DNA of 64,000 nucleotides from positions 39,996 to 103,995 of the forward strand of contig CAOSWK010000004.1 of NCBI GenBank assembly GCA_948527295.1. The letters are read 5' to 3'. The notes under the pieces were generated by a model. The model did no database searches. It was not told where the DNA came from and was given only the letters and a program-made list of their open reading frames with translations. Of this stretch, positions 1-8,691 are shown in pieces. The position numbers and the translations under genes were made by a program. Position 1 is the first letter of the stretch. Each line of letters starts with the position of its first letter. This stretch comes from an uncultured Eubacteriales bacterium. Lineage in GTDB: Bacteria; Bacillota; Clostridia; Oscillospirales; Acutalibacteraceae.

Positions 1-846
1 AGCAATTTTTACAGCGGATTTTTTAACTGAAGATCTAGTTATTTTATTCACGTCTGCATTTTGATTTGGCAAAGAGCTTTCAGGTGCAGGTTTTGAGCTT
101 AAATTTAAACCTGAAAAATTTATATTTGACTGTTTTTGGGGTTGTGCAACATACCATTTGTGGATTGAGTTAAGTTCTTTGATCTGGTTTTCATTTGGGA
201 TTGTTCCCTTAAGATAGTAAGTACCATTTATGGTGTTTTCAACTAAATGTTTTCCTACTGATTGAACGGCTTCATTAAACCACTTTAAGTCTTGTTCAGG
301 CACTTGGGATATACTTTTTATATTATTTTTTTTCATATAATTAACTAGGTAATCCTTTTCCTGCTCCTCGATGCTTTTTCCACCAAAGATAGTTGGTGCA
401 AAACTTTTTATTTTTGATGGTTTAAATTTATTAAATCCGGATAAGTCTTTTCTTTGTGCTGAGTGATTACTTTGAGGAGATTGGCTAGATTGTTGAGTTT
501 TTACCTCAGCTCCAGCAATAAAGTTAGGAGCAAAAGGTGCAAAAGCTAGAAGAAACGTCAAGCCAACTAACCCTTTTTTAGGCAAAGAGCCACCACTTAC
601 ATTTAATAGATCTTTTTCATCTAGTTCAGAAAATATTTCATTCGCATAATCCAAAAAATCTTTTGTGGTAAAATCAAATCCAGCTTCCTTTGCAATCGGA
701 ATAATTTTTGTATTAATTATGTTTTCATAATTTTTAAGATTTGTATCAATACGCTGTAATTCATTTTTTGCTTTTTCTAATTTTTGACTTAAATTTTTAT
801 TTGACTCTACCCTTTCCAAAAACTTCTTAACATTTTCAACTGACAT
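1..846 (-). CDS. Large leader-bearing secreted protein, 5' part (runs off left edge)
   Basis: Open reading frame of 282 codons with no stop before the window edge, so the C-terminus is missing. ATG at 846 follows a strong ribosome site (AGGGGGGTGA). Residues 1-86 form a Nif11-like leader: MSVENVKKFLERV at the start, a helical middle, IIPIAKEAGFDFT, then LLNVSGG at 80-86. Right after the Gly-Gly come two lysines and a hydrophobic stretch (about residues 89-112) ending near AGAEV, much like a Sec signal peptide. A Gln/Ser-rich linker follows, then a module (residues about 150-235) with IKSISQVPEQDLKWF, VGKHLV and NGTYYLKG that is also found in the proteins at 19172-22315 and 22748-25009. Function unknown; a secreted or surface protein is the best guess. 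The leader family call is by pattern only. Confidence 0.8.
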   Translation of the reverse strand, partial: MSVENVKKFLERVESNKNLSQKLEKAKNELQRIDTNLKNYENIINTKIIPIAKEAGFDFTTKDFLDYANEIFSELDEKDLLNVSGGSLPKKGLVGLTFLLAFAPFAPNFIAGAEVKTQQSSQSPQSNHSAQRKDLSGFNKFKPSKIKSFAPTIFGGKSIEEQEKDYLVNYMKKNNIKSISQVPEQDLKWFNEAVQSVGKHLVENTINGTYYLKGTIPNENQIKELNSIHKWYVAQPQKQSNINFSGLNLSSKPAPESSLPNQNADVNKITRSSVKKSAVKIA

Positions 847-882
847 AAATATCACCCCCCTTCTTTAATTTTAACCAAATGT

Positions 883-911
883 ATATTATCATAAATCATT
901 GTTTTTGTCAA
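883..911 (-). promoter_or_regulatory. Sigma-A promoter for the leader protein gene ending at 846
   Basis: On the minus strand TTGACA (911-906) and TAATAT (888-883) are separated by exactly 17 bases, about 35 bases before the start codon. The rest of 912-1162 is AT-rich and shows no gene or recognisable RNA. Confidence 0.8.
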
Positions 912-1162
912 TATATTATAACAAAATAATGTTTATTATAAAAAATCAAAAATAAGTTTGTACAATCCTATTTAGCAAGTAGCAAAGGGCCTAGTGTGGA
1001 AACATACCGTACATACACTGCATTACATTGTGAGTTGTTTACTTGGTTGTCGATAAAAAAAGTTCCAAATTGATTTTTTATATTTTTAAAGGTTCCCACA
1101 GTTTAGGTTTATTAATTTTTACATAGAGATAGAGACCTATAAAAATAATTATTTTTATTTGG

Positions 1163-3019
1163 TTAAGCGTCGTTTTGCTTATGATTAAACGTCGGAACCA
1201 TTTTTGCCAACGTTTTTTCGATCATAGCTTTATCGTTTATTTGAGAATAATCATAAAGCAGGCGCAGCTGCTCGTTAAACTCGTCCTGATCAAAATCTAT
1301 GGAGCTGCCTATATATATCTTCTTGCTTTTGGTCTTTTTCATGCCCTCTTCGCCCATCAGCAGCTCTTCAAACAGCTTCTCGCCCGGCCGCAAGCCCGTG
1401 TACTCTATTTTTATGTCTTTGTTTGGAACAAGCCCCGAAAGCCGTATCAAATTCTCAGCCAGGTCCTTTATCTTAACAGGTTCGCCCATGTCCAAAACGA
1501 AAATCTCGCCGCCCTTGGCAAATCCTCCGGCCGTTAATACCAGCGAAATCGCCTCTGGAATCGTCATAAAGTACCGAATAATCTCTGGGTGAGTCACCGT
1601 AACAGGCCCGCCGTTTTTTATCTGCTCTTTAAAAAGCGGAATCACCGAACCGTTGGATCCCAGCACGTTGCCAAATCGAACCGCTACAAACTTGGTTTTG
1701 CTAAGCTTGTTCATGCTTTGCACGATCATCTCGCAAATCCTCTTGGTTGCGCCCATGATATTCGTCGGGTTGACGGCTTTGTCAGTAGAGATCAAAACAA
1801 AAGTCTTCACGTTGTGTTTGTCCGCCAGCGAGACGACGTTTAGCGTGCCAAAAACGTTATTTTTTACGGCCTCTTCGGGGTTGTACTCCATCAAAGGCAC
1901 GTGCTTGTGCGCCGCGGCGTGAAAAATCACATCTATGTTTTTATCTTCAAATATTTTTTCAAGCTTAGCTTTGTCGCGAATAGAAGCAATCTGCACCTCA
2001 AAATTCAGGCTGTCGCCATATTCTCGGACCAATTCCTGCTGAATCTCATACGCGTTGTTCTCGTATATATCCAAAATTATGATATTCTTCGGCGACAACT
2101 TAGCAACCTGGCGGCACAATTCCGAGCCAATGGACCCTCCCCCGCCAGTAACCATCACAACTTTATTGCGAATATAGTCGCCGTATTTTTCAGGGTCAAA
2201 GATAATCGGCTCGCGGCCAAGCAGATCTTCAACCTCAACCTGGCGAATCTCCGCTGTGACGGGCTTGCTGGACGCCACCAAATTATAAATATTGGGGACA
2301 ATTTTCACCTCTAAGTTCGTCCGGGCGCAGATGTCCAAAATTCGCTTTTTTTCGTTAACCGGCAAAACAGCAATCGCAAAGAGGATTACCTCTATGTCGT
2401 ACTTTTCGCAAACATACGGAATCTCGCTCGTGGTGCCAACAACCTTTAGTCCCGCTATCTTCCTACCGATCTTTTCGTTATCGTCGTCCACCAGGCAAAC
2501 CGGTACATAATTGTTGTCCGGCGACTTAGAAAACTCCGACAGCATCAACAAAGCCGCCTCTCCAGCCCCCACAACAAGCATCCTTCGCTTGGCTTTATTA
2601 GGAAAATTTCGCCGCTCAATCATCCGGTCAATCCGATAAACCAGCCGAAACATGAACATCACAAAAGTAGACAAAATCGCCATCAAAACAAAAGTTCGGA
2701 TTCCAAGGTGAATGTCAAAAGCCAATGAAGCCGCGCAAAATGCGAAGTTTGCCAAAACCGTTGCAAGCCCAACGTAAAAAAAGTCCTCTATATCGGCGTA
2801 GCGCCAGATTTTATCATAGAGCCGGAACAAAATAAATATAACGCTGAAGCAGACGTTTAAAATGGCCAAACTCTTCAAAAACTCCGGCTCGTAGCCCTTA
2901 AGCGAAAAGCAATTTCGATTAATTGCAAACGAAAAATAAAAAGAAAAATTCCAAATGATAAAATCGCAGAAAAAAAGTAGGTATTTTCTCAATCTTTTTA
3001 ATTTATTGTACAATCGCAT
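1163..3019 (-). CDS. Membrane-anchored nucleoside-diphosphate-sugar 4,6-dehydratase/epimerase (CapD/FlaA1/PglF type)
   Basis: 618 residues from ATG at 3019; upstream TTG and GTG codons in the same frame are possible starts, but GAAGGTG lies just before this ATG. Four hydrophobic segments occupy about residues 10-125, as in the PglF/CapD family. A first nucleotide-binding region follows (VVGAGEAALL), then the catalytic extended-SDR domain with GGGGSIGSEL for NAD(P), the STDKAVNPTNIMGATKR region and RFGNVLGSNGSVIP. Known members dehydrate UDP-GlcNAc or similar sugars at the inner membrane for capsule, O-chain or glycoprotein sugars. The exact substrate cannot be read here. It lies 96 bases downstream of the M23 peptidase gene on the same strand and may share its transcript. 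Confidence 0.9.
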   Translation of the reverse strand: MRLYNKLKRLRKYLLFFCDFIIWNFSFYFSFAINRNCFSLKGYEPEFLKSLAILNVCFSVIFILFRLYDKIWRYADIEDFFYVGLATVLANFAFCAASLAFDIHLGIRTFVLMAILSTFVMFMFRLVYRIDRMIERRNFPNKAKRRMLVVGAGEAALLMLSEFSKSPDNNYVPVCLVDDDNEKIGRKIAGLKVVGTTSEIPYVCEKYDIEVILFAIAVLPVNEKKRILDICARTNLEVKIVPNIYNLVASSKPVTAEIRQVEVEDLLGREPIIFDPEKYGDYIRNKVVMVTGGGGSIGSELCRQVAKLSPKNIIILDIYENNAYEIQQELVREYGDSLNFEVQIASIRDKAKLEKIFEDKNIDVIFHAAAHKHVPLMEYNPEEAVKNNVFGTLNVVSLADKHNVKTFVLISTDKAVNPTNIMGATKRICEMIVQSMNKLSKTKFVAVRFGNVLGSNGSVIPLFKEQIKNGGPVTVTHPEIIRYFMTIPEAISLVLTAGGFAKGGEIFVLDMGEPVKIKDLAENLIRLSGLVPNKDIKIEYTGLRPGEKLFEELLMGEEGMKKTKSKKIYIGSSIDFDQDEFNEQLRLLYDYSQINDKAMIEKTLAKMVPTFNHKQNDA

Positions 3020-3115
3020 ACGCACCTTCACCAAACTTTTGACTTTCTTTTAATTTCAACACACTAAAAATTATACACGAAATGCGCATTATTTTCAAGT
3101 TCCTGCCGGCTAGCG

Positions 3116-4321
3116 CTATTTGTTTAAGTTTGGTTCTTTAAAGTCAAACTGCCTATAGAACTGCTTGGTTTCGGGGATTCTCTTCACTGCGGACTGATTT
3201 TTGGCCAACAATCTAGTAATATCGTATAAATCCACCCAAATTTCGTTGTTGCTTTCTTTTTGAGACTCGTCAAAAACAAGCTCCAGCCCCACATGCAGGT
3301 GGCTGGTTTCGATGTTGTTCACGTTTTCGTTTGGACTGTAGCCTGTTCTGCCCACGTAGCCGATGACGTCGCCCGCCTTTACCACTTTGCCTTCGCAGAG
3401 CTCCTCGTGGAAGGGTTTATCCTTCCTTAAATGGGCGTAATAGTAATACCTTTTTTTGTCAAAACTGCGAATGCCGACCCGCCAGCCTCCGTACTGATTC
3501 CAGCCCATTATCTCTACGGTTCCGGACTCTATTGCAATTGCCGGTGTGCCGACTGCTGCCATCATGTCGTGCCCCAGGTGTGGACGCGCGTAACCGTAAC
3601 TTCTGGATGCTCCAAAATCGTCATAGTGCTGGTACGGAAAAGTCTTGGCAATGGGCAAAAAGGCTTTTAGACCGTACTTATCTTCAAAAACAGGTTCTCC
3701 GTTTTCGCCAGTGCCTACCTGAATGCTATAATCGCCGAGAAATTCCCCCAAAACCGCGGTATACACGTCTTTATAATATTTAAAATATTTCATCTTTGCG
3801 GTCAAGTCCTCGAGGCTTTTGCCGTTTTTTAATTCTTCGACCACCGCATCCATGTCCTTTGCTTTATAATGGCTTTTAAAGTCCCCGCCATATTTTGCCG
3901 ACAAATACGCCAAAACGTTTATCCAGCTTATTTTTACCTCCTTTTCGTGGCTTTCTATATCTACCTTCATGGCCTTTTCTAGCGCCTCGTACGGAACTTT
4001 AAACTCTGCGTACTTTATAAAATTTTTCTTACCTTGCTCGTCCTCAACCTGCTTCGACTCATTTACCGCCATGACGCCATCTCTGCTGCCAATATTGCTT
4101 ATAGAAAATATCCCTGCAATTATCGGAACAACCACCACAAGCAGCGCCACGCCTATATATTTTTTATTTAAGATTTTATAAATCACCCAATCACCCGCAG
4201 TTGAATAGTATAATTTATATATATTCCGCAGCCCACCGCGCTTATGCAAAATAAATCGATTAATTTGGGCTCTTACTGCCGCATTGCTGTTGACTTTTTG
4301 GGCAAAAAATTGTAAAATCAT
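3116..4321 (-). CDS. M23-family peptidoglycan endopeptidase with N-terminal membrane anchor
   Basis: 401 residues from ATG at 4321. A single membrane segment (IGVALLVVVVPIIAGIF, about residues 56-72) would place the catalytic part outside. The C-terminal lysostaphin-type domain has the metal ligands in HLGHDMMA (H-x3-D) and SHLHVGLE (HxH), so it looks active against peptide cross-bridges. The start is uncertain: ATG 4321 has no ribosome site, and a good plus-strand promoter (4290-4318) lies inside this end. A GTG at 4186 preceded by GCGGGTGATTGG would give 356 residues starting just before the membrane segment and may be the real start. The divergent DUF1292 gene starts only 33 bases from 4321. 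Confidence 0.85.
   Translation of the reverse strand: MILQFFAQKVNSNAAVRAQINRFILHKRGGLRNIYKLYYSTAGDWVIYKILNKKYIGVALLVVVVPIIAGIFSISNIGSRDGVMAVNESKQVEDEQGKKNFIKYAEFKVPYEALEKAMKVDIESHEKEVKISWINVLAYLSAKYGGDFKSHYKAKDMDAVVEELKNGKSLEDLTAKMKYFKYYKDVYTAVLGEFLGDYSIQVGTGENGEPVFEDKYGLKAFLPIAKTFPYQHYDDFGASRSYGYARPHLGHDMMAAVGTPAIAIESGTVEIMGWNQYGGWRVGIRSFDKKRYYYYAHLRKDKPFHEELCEGKVVKAGDVIGYVGRTGYSPNENVNNIETSHLHVGLELVFDESQKESNNEIWVDLYDITRLLAKNQSAVKRIPETKQFYRQFDFKEPNLNK
4290..4318 (+). promoter_or_regulatory. Sigma-A promoter for the DUF1292 gene
   Basis: TTGACT (4290-4295) and TAAAAT (4313-4318) with a 17-base spacer, followed by a ribosome site at 4341 and the ATG at 4355. It overlaps the annotated 5' end of the divergent M23 gene, which argues that the M23 start lies further downstream. 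Confidence 0.65.
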
Positions 4322-4354
4322 TTTAGTATGAACTGTGTTTAGGAGTTGAATTTT

Positions 4355-4675
4355 ATGAATAACGAATTTACCGCAGATTTAATTACGCTTATCGACGACG
4401 ACGGAATCGAACATTCCTTTGAAATTTTAGACGTGATCGAAAATGACGACGGCTGCTTTTATGCTTTGCTTCCTCAAAATAATGGTGGCACCGAGGGTAG
4501 CGTTAATAGGCTTGACGATAGCGACTCTTATTATATATTTGAGGCCCTTTACGAAGACGGGGAGCAAGTTCTGGCCGAGGTTGAAGACGACGCTATGTTA
4601 AAAAAATTAGCGGATTCCTTTGAAACTCATTTTGAAGACATGTATGGCTGCAATGAGAACAATCAAAATTTTTAG
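4355..4675 (+). CDS. DUF1292-family small acidic protein
   Basis: 106 residues. ATG at 4355 has AGGAG nine bases upstream; a TTG at 4346 is less likely. The sequence (TLIDDDGIEHSFEILDVIE, YYIFEALYEDGEQVL, LADSFETHFED) has the pattern of the small acidic DUF1292 proteins of Firmicutes, which often sit near Holliday-junction resolvase (ruvX/yrrK-type) genes in other genomes. Function is unknown. Here it stands alone between an M23 peptidase gene and the 6S RNA gene. Confidence 0.8.
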   Translation: MNNEFTADLITLIDDDGIEHSFEILDVIENDDGCFYALLPQNNGGTEGSVNRLDDSDSYYIFEALYEDGEQVLAEVEDDAMLKKLADSFETHFEDMYGCNENNQNF

Positions 4676-4694
4676 ACATTTTACATTAAATAGC

Positions 4695-4723
4695 TTTACA
4701 TTTTTAAAGTTTTATGTTATAAT
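4695..4723 (+). promoter_or_regulatory. Sigma-A promoter of the 6S RNA gene
   Basis: TTTACA (4695-4700), 17-base spacer, TATAAT (4718-4723). The RNA would start about seven bases later, near 4730, just before the sequence recognised as 6S RNA. Confidence 0.8.
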
Positions 4724-4729
4724 TGCAGC

Positions 4730-4926
4730 ATAATTAAATCCTGCCCGATTCGCGGACCGTGTTGTATAACCCTACAAACATATGATTGGGAGCTTCGCTC
4801 TCTAGGTGAATTGCAGACCTCCCGATTTTTCGGACGAAGGGAGCGTGAAGCCTATAGGCTGGCACCCACCTGCTTTTTGGTAGGCAGGTTATCATAAACA
4901 CGTTACGGTTGGGTGGGGCTTTTTTA
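4730..4926 (+). ncRNA. ssrS: 6S RNA
   Basis: About 195 bases with no plausible gene. The two ends can pair over a long distance (TATAACC near 4755-4761 with GGTTAT near 4888-4893; CCGTGTT with AACACG..CGG; GCCC with GGGC near the ends), leaving an asymmetric internal bubble and an inner hairpin region, which is the 6S layout. Blocks such as GATTGGGAGCTTCGCTCTC, GTGAATTGCAGACC and CGGACGAAGGGAGCGTGAAG resemble clostridial 6S RNA. A strong promoter precedes it and a T-run (4920-4925) ends it. 6S RNA binds sigma-A RNA polymerase as a promoter mimic. No covariance search could be run. Confidence 0.75.
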
Positions 4927-4944
4927 TTAAATTTTGACCTTAGT

Positions 4945-4970
4945 ATCCCTTTTTTAAGGGATTTTTTATT
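4945..4970 (+). terminator. Rho-independent terminator downstream of 6S RNA
   Basis: ATCCCTT and AAGGGAT pair around a short T-rich loop, followed by TTTTTTATT. It would stop transcripts that read through the end of the 6S RNA gene. Confidence 0.6.
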
Positions 4971-5016
4971 GCCCAAAACACAAAACGCGCGATAATTAGT
5001 GCAAAAACTTGATCTG

Positions 5017-5025
5017 TGTTATAAT
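5017..5025 (+). promoter_or_regulatory. Extended -10 promoter for the aminotransferase gene
   Basis: TGTTATAAT is a TGnTATAAT extended -10 element (5017-5025), about 44 bases before the start codon. No good -35 box is seen, which is normal for extended -10 promoters. Confidence 0.45.
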
Positions 5026-5068
5026 TGAGTTAACAAATGTGCAGTCGCTGCTTTAAGGGGAGTGCTTT

Positions 5069-6346
5069 ATGAACTACTTGGATTTGAGCAAGGATGAGTT
5101 GGCCAAAGAGCGGGCGCGGGTTTTGAAAGAATATGAAAAATTGAAGGCGTTGAAATTAAACTTGAATATGGCACGCGGAAAGCCATCTGTTGAGCAGCTC
5201 AATTTGTCGCGAGAACTTTTGGATGTGGTGAACGCGGAATCTTGCTGCATCTTAAAAGACGGCACGGATTGCCTTAATTACGGCGTTTTAGATGGCATCT
5301 CAGAAATAAAGAAGCTTTTTGCGCCGGTTTTGGGAGTCGCGCCTGACCAAGTTTTTGTTGGCGGAAATTCTAGCCTGAGCATGATGTTTGATATTATCTC
5401 GTTTTTTATGACTCACGGTGTGCCTGGCTTTGAGCCCTGGACTTGGCAGGGTAAAATTAAATTTTTGTGCCCGTGCCCCGGTTATGACCGGCACTTTGCC
5501 ATCTTGGAGCACTTTAATATTGAGGCTATCCCCGTTCCGATGACTATCACTGGCCCTGATATGGGCATTGTAGAAAATCTCGTCGCTAAGGACCGCACAA
5601 TTAAAGGGATTTTTTGCGTTCCAAAGTATTCTAATCCGCAAGGCATCACTTACTCGGACGAAACCGTTAAGCGTTTTTCTGCTTTGGCCACTCTCGCTGA
5701 AGATTTTAGAATTTTTTGGGACAACGCCTACGCCATCCACGATTTGTCCGACCCCCCCGCTCGGCTCTTGAATATAATGGATGAATGCGAAAAAAACGGC
5801 ACTCAAGACTTGCCGCTGATATTTTGTTCCACTTCTAAAATTACCTTCCCTGGCGCTGGAGTCGCTTTTTTAGGCGCTTCTAAAAAGAATCTTAGCGCAA
5901 TAAAAAATTTTTATTCTGCCAAAACAATCGGGTTTGACAAAATTAATCAGTTGCGACATGTACGATATTTTAAGGATTATCGCGGTTTATTGAGTCACAT
6001 GAAAAAGCATCAAGACATCTTAAAGCCGAAGTTTGATTTGGTTACAAATGCCTTAAAATCAGAGTTTAGCGGTAACAAAATCATTTCTTTTACAGATCCA
6101 ACCGGTGGGTATTTTATCAGCGTTGACGTGATGCCCGGCTGTGCAAAAAGGGTTGTGGCGCTTTGCAAAAACATCGGCCTGATTCTAACCGACGCTGGCG
6201 CCACCTTTCCATACGGAATTGATAAAAAAGACAGCAATATCCGGCTGGCTCCGTCTTGTCCTACCTTAGATGAGCTAAACGTGGCCATTTATGCTTTTTG
6301 CGTGGCCGTAAAATTAGCTACACTCGAAAAGCTTTTAGAAAGCTAG
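5069..6346 (+). CDS. PLP-dependent aminotransferase, aspartate aminotransferase-like (PF12897 type)
   Basis: 425 residues; ATG at 5069 with AAGGGGA upstream. The fold-type I signatures are in order: GGNSSLSMMFD (phosphate/PLP binding, about 98-108), PKYSNPQG (185-192), DNAY (218-221) and the PLP lysine in STSKITFPGAG (K257). R-containing NIRLAPSCPT near residue 393 would bind the substrate carboxylate. The short N-terminal form with MARGKPS and YGVLDGISEIKK matches the bacterial subgroup annotated as putative aspartate aminotransferase. It probably links aspartate/oxaloacetate and glutamate/2-oxoglutarate in the cytoplasm. Its stop overlaps the convergent lipoprotein stop by four bases. Confidence 0.88.
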   Translation: MNYLDLSKDELAKERARVLKEYEKLKALKLNLNMARGKPSVEQLNLSRELLDVVNAESCCILKDGTDCLNYGVLDGISEIKKLFAPVLGVAPDQVFVGGNSSLSMMFDIISFFMTHGVPGFEPWTWQGKIKFLCPCPGYDRHFAILEHFNIEAIPVPMTITGPDMGIVENLVAKDRTIKGIFCVPKYSNPQGITYSDETVKRFSALATLAEDFRIFWDNAYAIHDLSDPPARLLNIMDECEKNGTQDLPLIFCSTSKITFPGAGVAFLGASKKNLSAIKNFYSAKTIGFDKINQLRHVRYFKDYRGLLSHMKKHQDILKPKFDLVTNALKSEFSGNKIISFTDPTGGYFISVDVMPGCAKRVVALCKNIGLILTDAGATFPYGIDKKDSNIRLAPSCPTLDELNVAIYAFCVAVKLATLEKLLES

Positions 6347-6867
6347 CTTGTCAATTTTTCTTGGCCGAAAAACTTAACCGTGGCCTGCTCACCGACTTTT
6401 ATCTCTGTTATGAACCCTGTTTTTTTGTCCGCTCTTAACTCGAACTTGCCCGCCGATATCTTGCCGATGAACGCCATCTCTTTGCCATCTGTAAAAAATG
6501 GCTCCTCGTCCTTTTTGCCCGCCATGTAATCAATTGCCTCAAAAACCGCGTTTAAATTCGATGTCTCCGGCAAAATCAGCTCATCTGTTTTGTAAGTTAA
6601 GCCATCTTTCGAGATTAAGTTTTCCGATCCGCTATGCTTAAATTTTAGCCCGGCCAAAGCTTCTGGGGAGTCAAGATTTATCTCTATTTCTCCACCTTGA
6701 GACCTCGCTATGTTGCCAGTTATCGATAATTTTTTCGATTCAATCTCAAAATTGCTCTTAAATTCTAGCACGGGACAGTTGTTTTCAGCCTTTAAAACGT
6801 TGCCACAAGCCGACAAAAAAAACGCTGCAAATATTAGAATCCCAGCAATAGTAAAAAATCGCCTCAT
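6343..6867 (-). CDS. Lipoprotein of unknown function
   Basis: 174 residues with a clear lipoprotein signal: RR at the start, a hydrophobic core, then the lipobox LSAC with the lipidated cysteine at residue 21. The rest is a hydrophilic beta-rich sequence with no domain I recognise (KSNFEIESKKLSITGNIAR, AGLKFKHSG, ITEIKVGEQATVKFFG). It could be a small cell-surface or sporulation-related lipoprotein; no motif decides. It is convergent with the aminotransferase gene, sharing four bases at the stops. Confidence 0.7.
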   Translation of the reverse strand: MRRFFTIAGILIFAAFFLSACGNVLKAENNCPVLEFKSNFEIESKKLSITGNIARSQGGEIEINLDSPEALAGLKFKHSGSENLISKDGLTYKTDELILPETSNLNAVFEAIDYMAGKKDEEPFFTDGKEMAFIGKISAGKFELRADKKTGFITEIKVGEQATVKFFGQEKLTS

Positions 6868-6924
6868 ATATCTTAACCTCTAGCTCACTTTTAAAATAAA
6901 CGCGGCACCCGTTGCGATCATACA

Positions 6925-6969
6925 ACAAAAAAGTCACCGCCTTTAACACAATACGATCAAAAGCGGTGA
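6925..6969 (-). terminator. Rho-independent terminator after acpS
   Basis: On the minus strand TCACCGC (6969-6963) pairs with GCGGTGA (6940-6934), followed by a run of six T. It lies 26 bases past the acpS stop. Confidence 0.7.
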
Positions 6970-6994
6970 ATTATTCCATTGGCACTATGTTTGA

Positions 6995-7363
6995 TTAATT
7001 TTCTGTATAAGCAACGACGACTACGCTGGCGTAATTTTCTGTATGCGTTGCGCTAACCGTGAACTTTAAGCCCTGGTCTTTAGCCAAGTCTAGGGCTTTT
7101 CCTGTTAAGCTTAAATATGGCTGGCCACTTTTTTGCCGCAGCAATTCAATCTCGGTTAAATTTATCTCGCCCAAGCCTTTGCCCAAAGCCTTTAAAAATG
7201 CCTCTTTGGCGCAAAAATTAACAGCTACACTTCGTGGCAAAAACCCTCTTTTTTTTAGCTCAAAATACTCATTTTCGCCCAATATTTTATTCAAAAACGA
7301 GCTTCGTTCCATAGAGCGCCTTATTCGCTCAATTTCTATCAAGTCAATTCCGACCGAAATCAT
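6995..7363 (-). CDS. acpS: Holo-[acyl-carrier-protein] synthase
   Basis: 122 residues from ATG at 7363; a GTG at 7375 preceded by AGGCAGGG is a possible alternative. The family motifs ISVGIDLIEIERI (first Mg-binding Asp) and FCAKEAFLKALGKG (second acidic ligand and CoA contact) are intact, as is SATHTENYASVVVVA at the end. It moves 4'-phosphopantetheine from CoA onto the serine of apo-ACP, needed for fatty acid synthesis in the cytoplasm. Length is normal for AcpS. It lies downstream of the Cys-rich protein gene and is followed by its own terminator. Confidence 0.93.
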   Translation of the reverse strand: MISVGIDLIEIERIRRSMERSSFLNKILGENEYFELKKRGFLPRSVAVNFCAKEAFLKALGKGLGEINLTEIELLRQKSGQPYLSLTGKALDLAKDQGLKFTVSATHTENYASVVVVAYTEN

Positions 7364-7431
7364 AAATAAAAGCACCAGCCCTGCCTATAAAAATGCCATC
7401 GCTGACAGTTTTTAAGTCACAAAATTTAAAA

Positions 7432-7947
7432 CTAGCAGCCACACTCTGGTGAACATCCGCATTCCGGATCACATTCGCAAGAAACCGCATCAACTTCGCA
7501 TTCGCAAGTTGGCTCACAATTGCAAACGTCTCCACAACTGCATTTGCCATTTACTTCGAGTCCATCTAAATCGAACTCCAAATTTTCTCCACAATTAGGG
7601 CAGTCAACACCGCCATCCAAAAGAACCGGCTCCGACAGACAAACCGTCTCGTTGCAACTAGGGCAAGTCACTTCATAAAAGACGCCATCTTCGTCGACGC
7701 AACCATCGTCGTAATCGTCATCTTCGCCTTCATAAAAATCATCTTCCAAATAGCAAAGATCCTCATCAATTTCATCTATCTTATCGGCCAAATCGTCGTA
7801 GCCGTCCTCTAAGTCCGAAACAGCGGTAGTAACGTCATCCAAAAGCTCCACCACAGCTGCCAAAACCTTTACCTCCGGTTTAGAGTTGTCCAGCTCCAGC
7901 CCCTTAACCAAGCCCTTAACGTAAGCCAATTTTTCTTTAATATTCAT
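7432..7947 (-). CDS. CD1247-like zinc-ribbon protein with a Cys-rich C-terminal tail
   Basis: 171 residues from ATG at 7947, chosen because AGAGGT precedes it; an upstream frame extension lacks a ribosome site. The N-terminus (MNIKEKLAYVKGLVKGLELD, about residues 1-60) matches the small clostridial proteins with a CD1247-type N-terminal domain. A highly acidic stretch follows, then a zinc-ribbon pair (CPSC about 95-98, CPNC about 116-119). The last 36 residues hold 14 cysteines in CSCGDVCNCEPTCECE- and CECDPECGC-type spacings, like a metallothionein tail. Function unknown; metal binding is an inference from the cysteines. Confidence 0.8.
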   Translation of the reverse strand: MNIKEKLAYVKGLVKGLELDNSKPEVKVLAAVVELLDDVTTAVSDLEDGYDDLADKIDEIDEDLCYLEDDFYEGEDDDYDDGCVDEDGVFYEVTCPSCNETVCLSEPVLLDGGVDCPNCGENLEFDLDGLEVNGKCSCGDVCNCEPTCECEVDAVSCECDPECGCSPECGC

Positions 7948-8049
7948 AGCATTTACCTCTTTTTTTATAATGTCTATAATAAGTTTGACCGCAAACAAAC
8001 GAAATATTACACAACAATCAAACCTAGTATGTACCGCAAAAACGCAAGT

Positions 8050-8607
8050 CTAAGCGCGTTCCATATACTCCCCGGTTCTAGTATCAATCCGAATAACTTC
8101 ACCCTGGTCAATAAACAGCGGCACACGGATCTCTGCACCTGTTTCAAGAGTTGCAGGTTTTGTTGCATTTGTAGCAGTGTCTCCCTTAAACCCAGGGTCC
8201 GTCTCCGTAATTGCAAGCTCTACAAAAAGCGGCGGCTCCACGCCAAAAACATTACCTTTATAAGAAAGAACCTTGCACTCCATATTTTCTTTCACGAATT
8301 TAAAATTATCGCCCAAAACACTTTTATTTATCGGAATTTGCTCGTAATTTTCTAAGTCCATAAAATAATACAAATCGCCATCACGGTACAAATACTGCAT
8401 ATCGCGGCGCTCTATAAACGCGGTCGGATATTTATCATTTGGATTAAATGTTTTTTCCACAACGCTACCAGTAATCACGTTTCTAATTTTAGTGCGCACA
8501 AAAGCCGCGCCCTTGCCGGGTTTAACGTGCTGAAACTCGATTATGCAATAAACATTTCCATCCATCTCAAAGGTAACGCCATTTCTAAAATCTCCAGCTG
8601 ATATCAT
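8050..8607 (-). CDS. efp: Translation elongation factor P
   Basis: 185 residues, the standard EF-P length, from ATG at 8607 with CGGAGG upstream. It has the KOW-like N-terminal domain with the conserved loop PGKGAAFVR (the lysine reaches the peptidyl-transferase centre), two OB domains, and the C-terminal signature GAEIRVPLFIDQGEVIRIDTRTGEY. EF-P relieves ribosome stalling at consecutive prolines. It lies 84 bases downstream of polC on the same strand. Confidence 0.96.
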   Translation of the reverse strand: MISAGDFRNGVTFEMDGNVYCIIEFQHVKPGKGAAFVRTKIRNVITGSVVEKTFNPNDKYPTAFIERRDMQYLYRDGDLYYFMDLENYEQIPINKSVLGDNFKFVKENMECKVLSYKGNVFGVEPPLFVELAITETDPGFKGDTATNATKPATLETGAEIRVPLFIDQGEVIRIDTRTGEYMERA

Positions 8608-8691
8608 ACCATTTCCTCCGGTCAATTTAGTTAAATCGCCATACAATACAAGACCATTTTACCTCAAAGCGCAAACATTTTCAAGCATTTC

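Noticed and set aside
4734..4976. An 80-codon minus-strand open frame
   Set aside because: It is the antisense of the 6S RNA gene and has no promoter or ribosome site.
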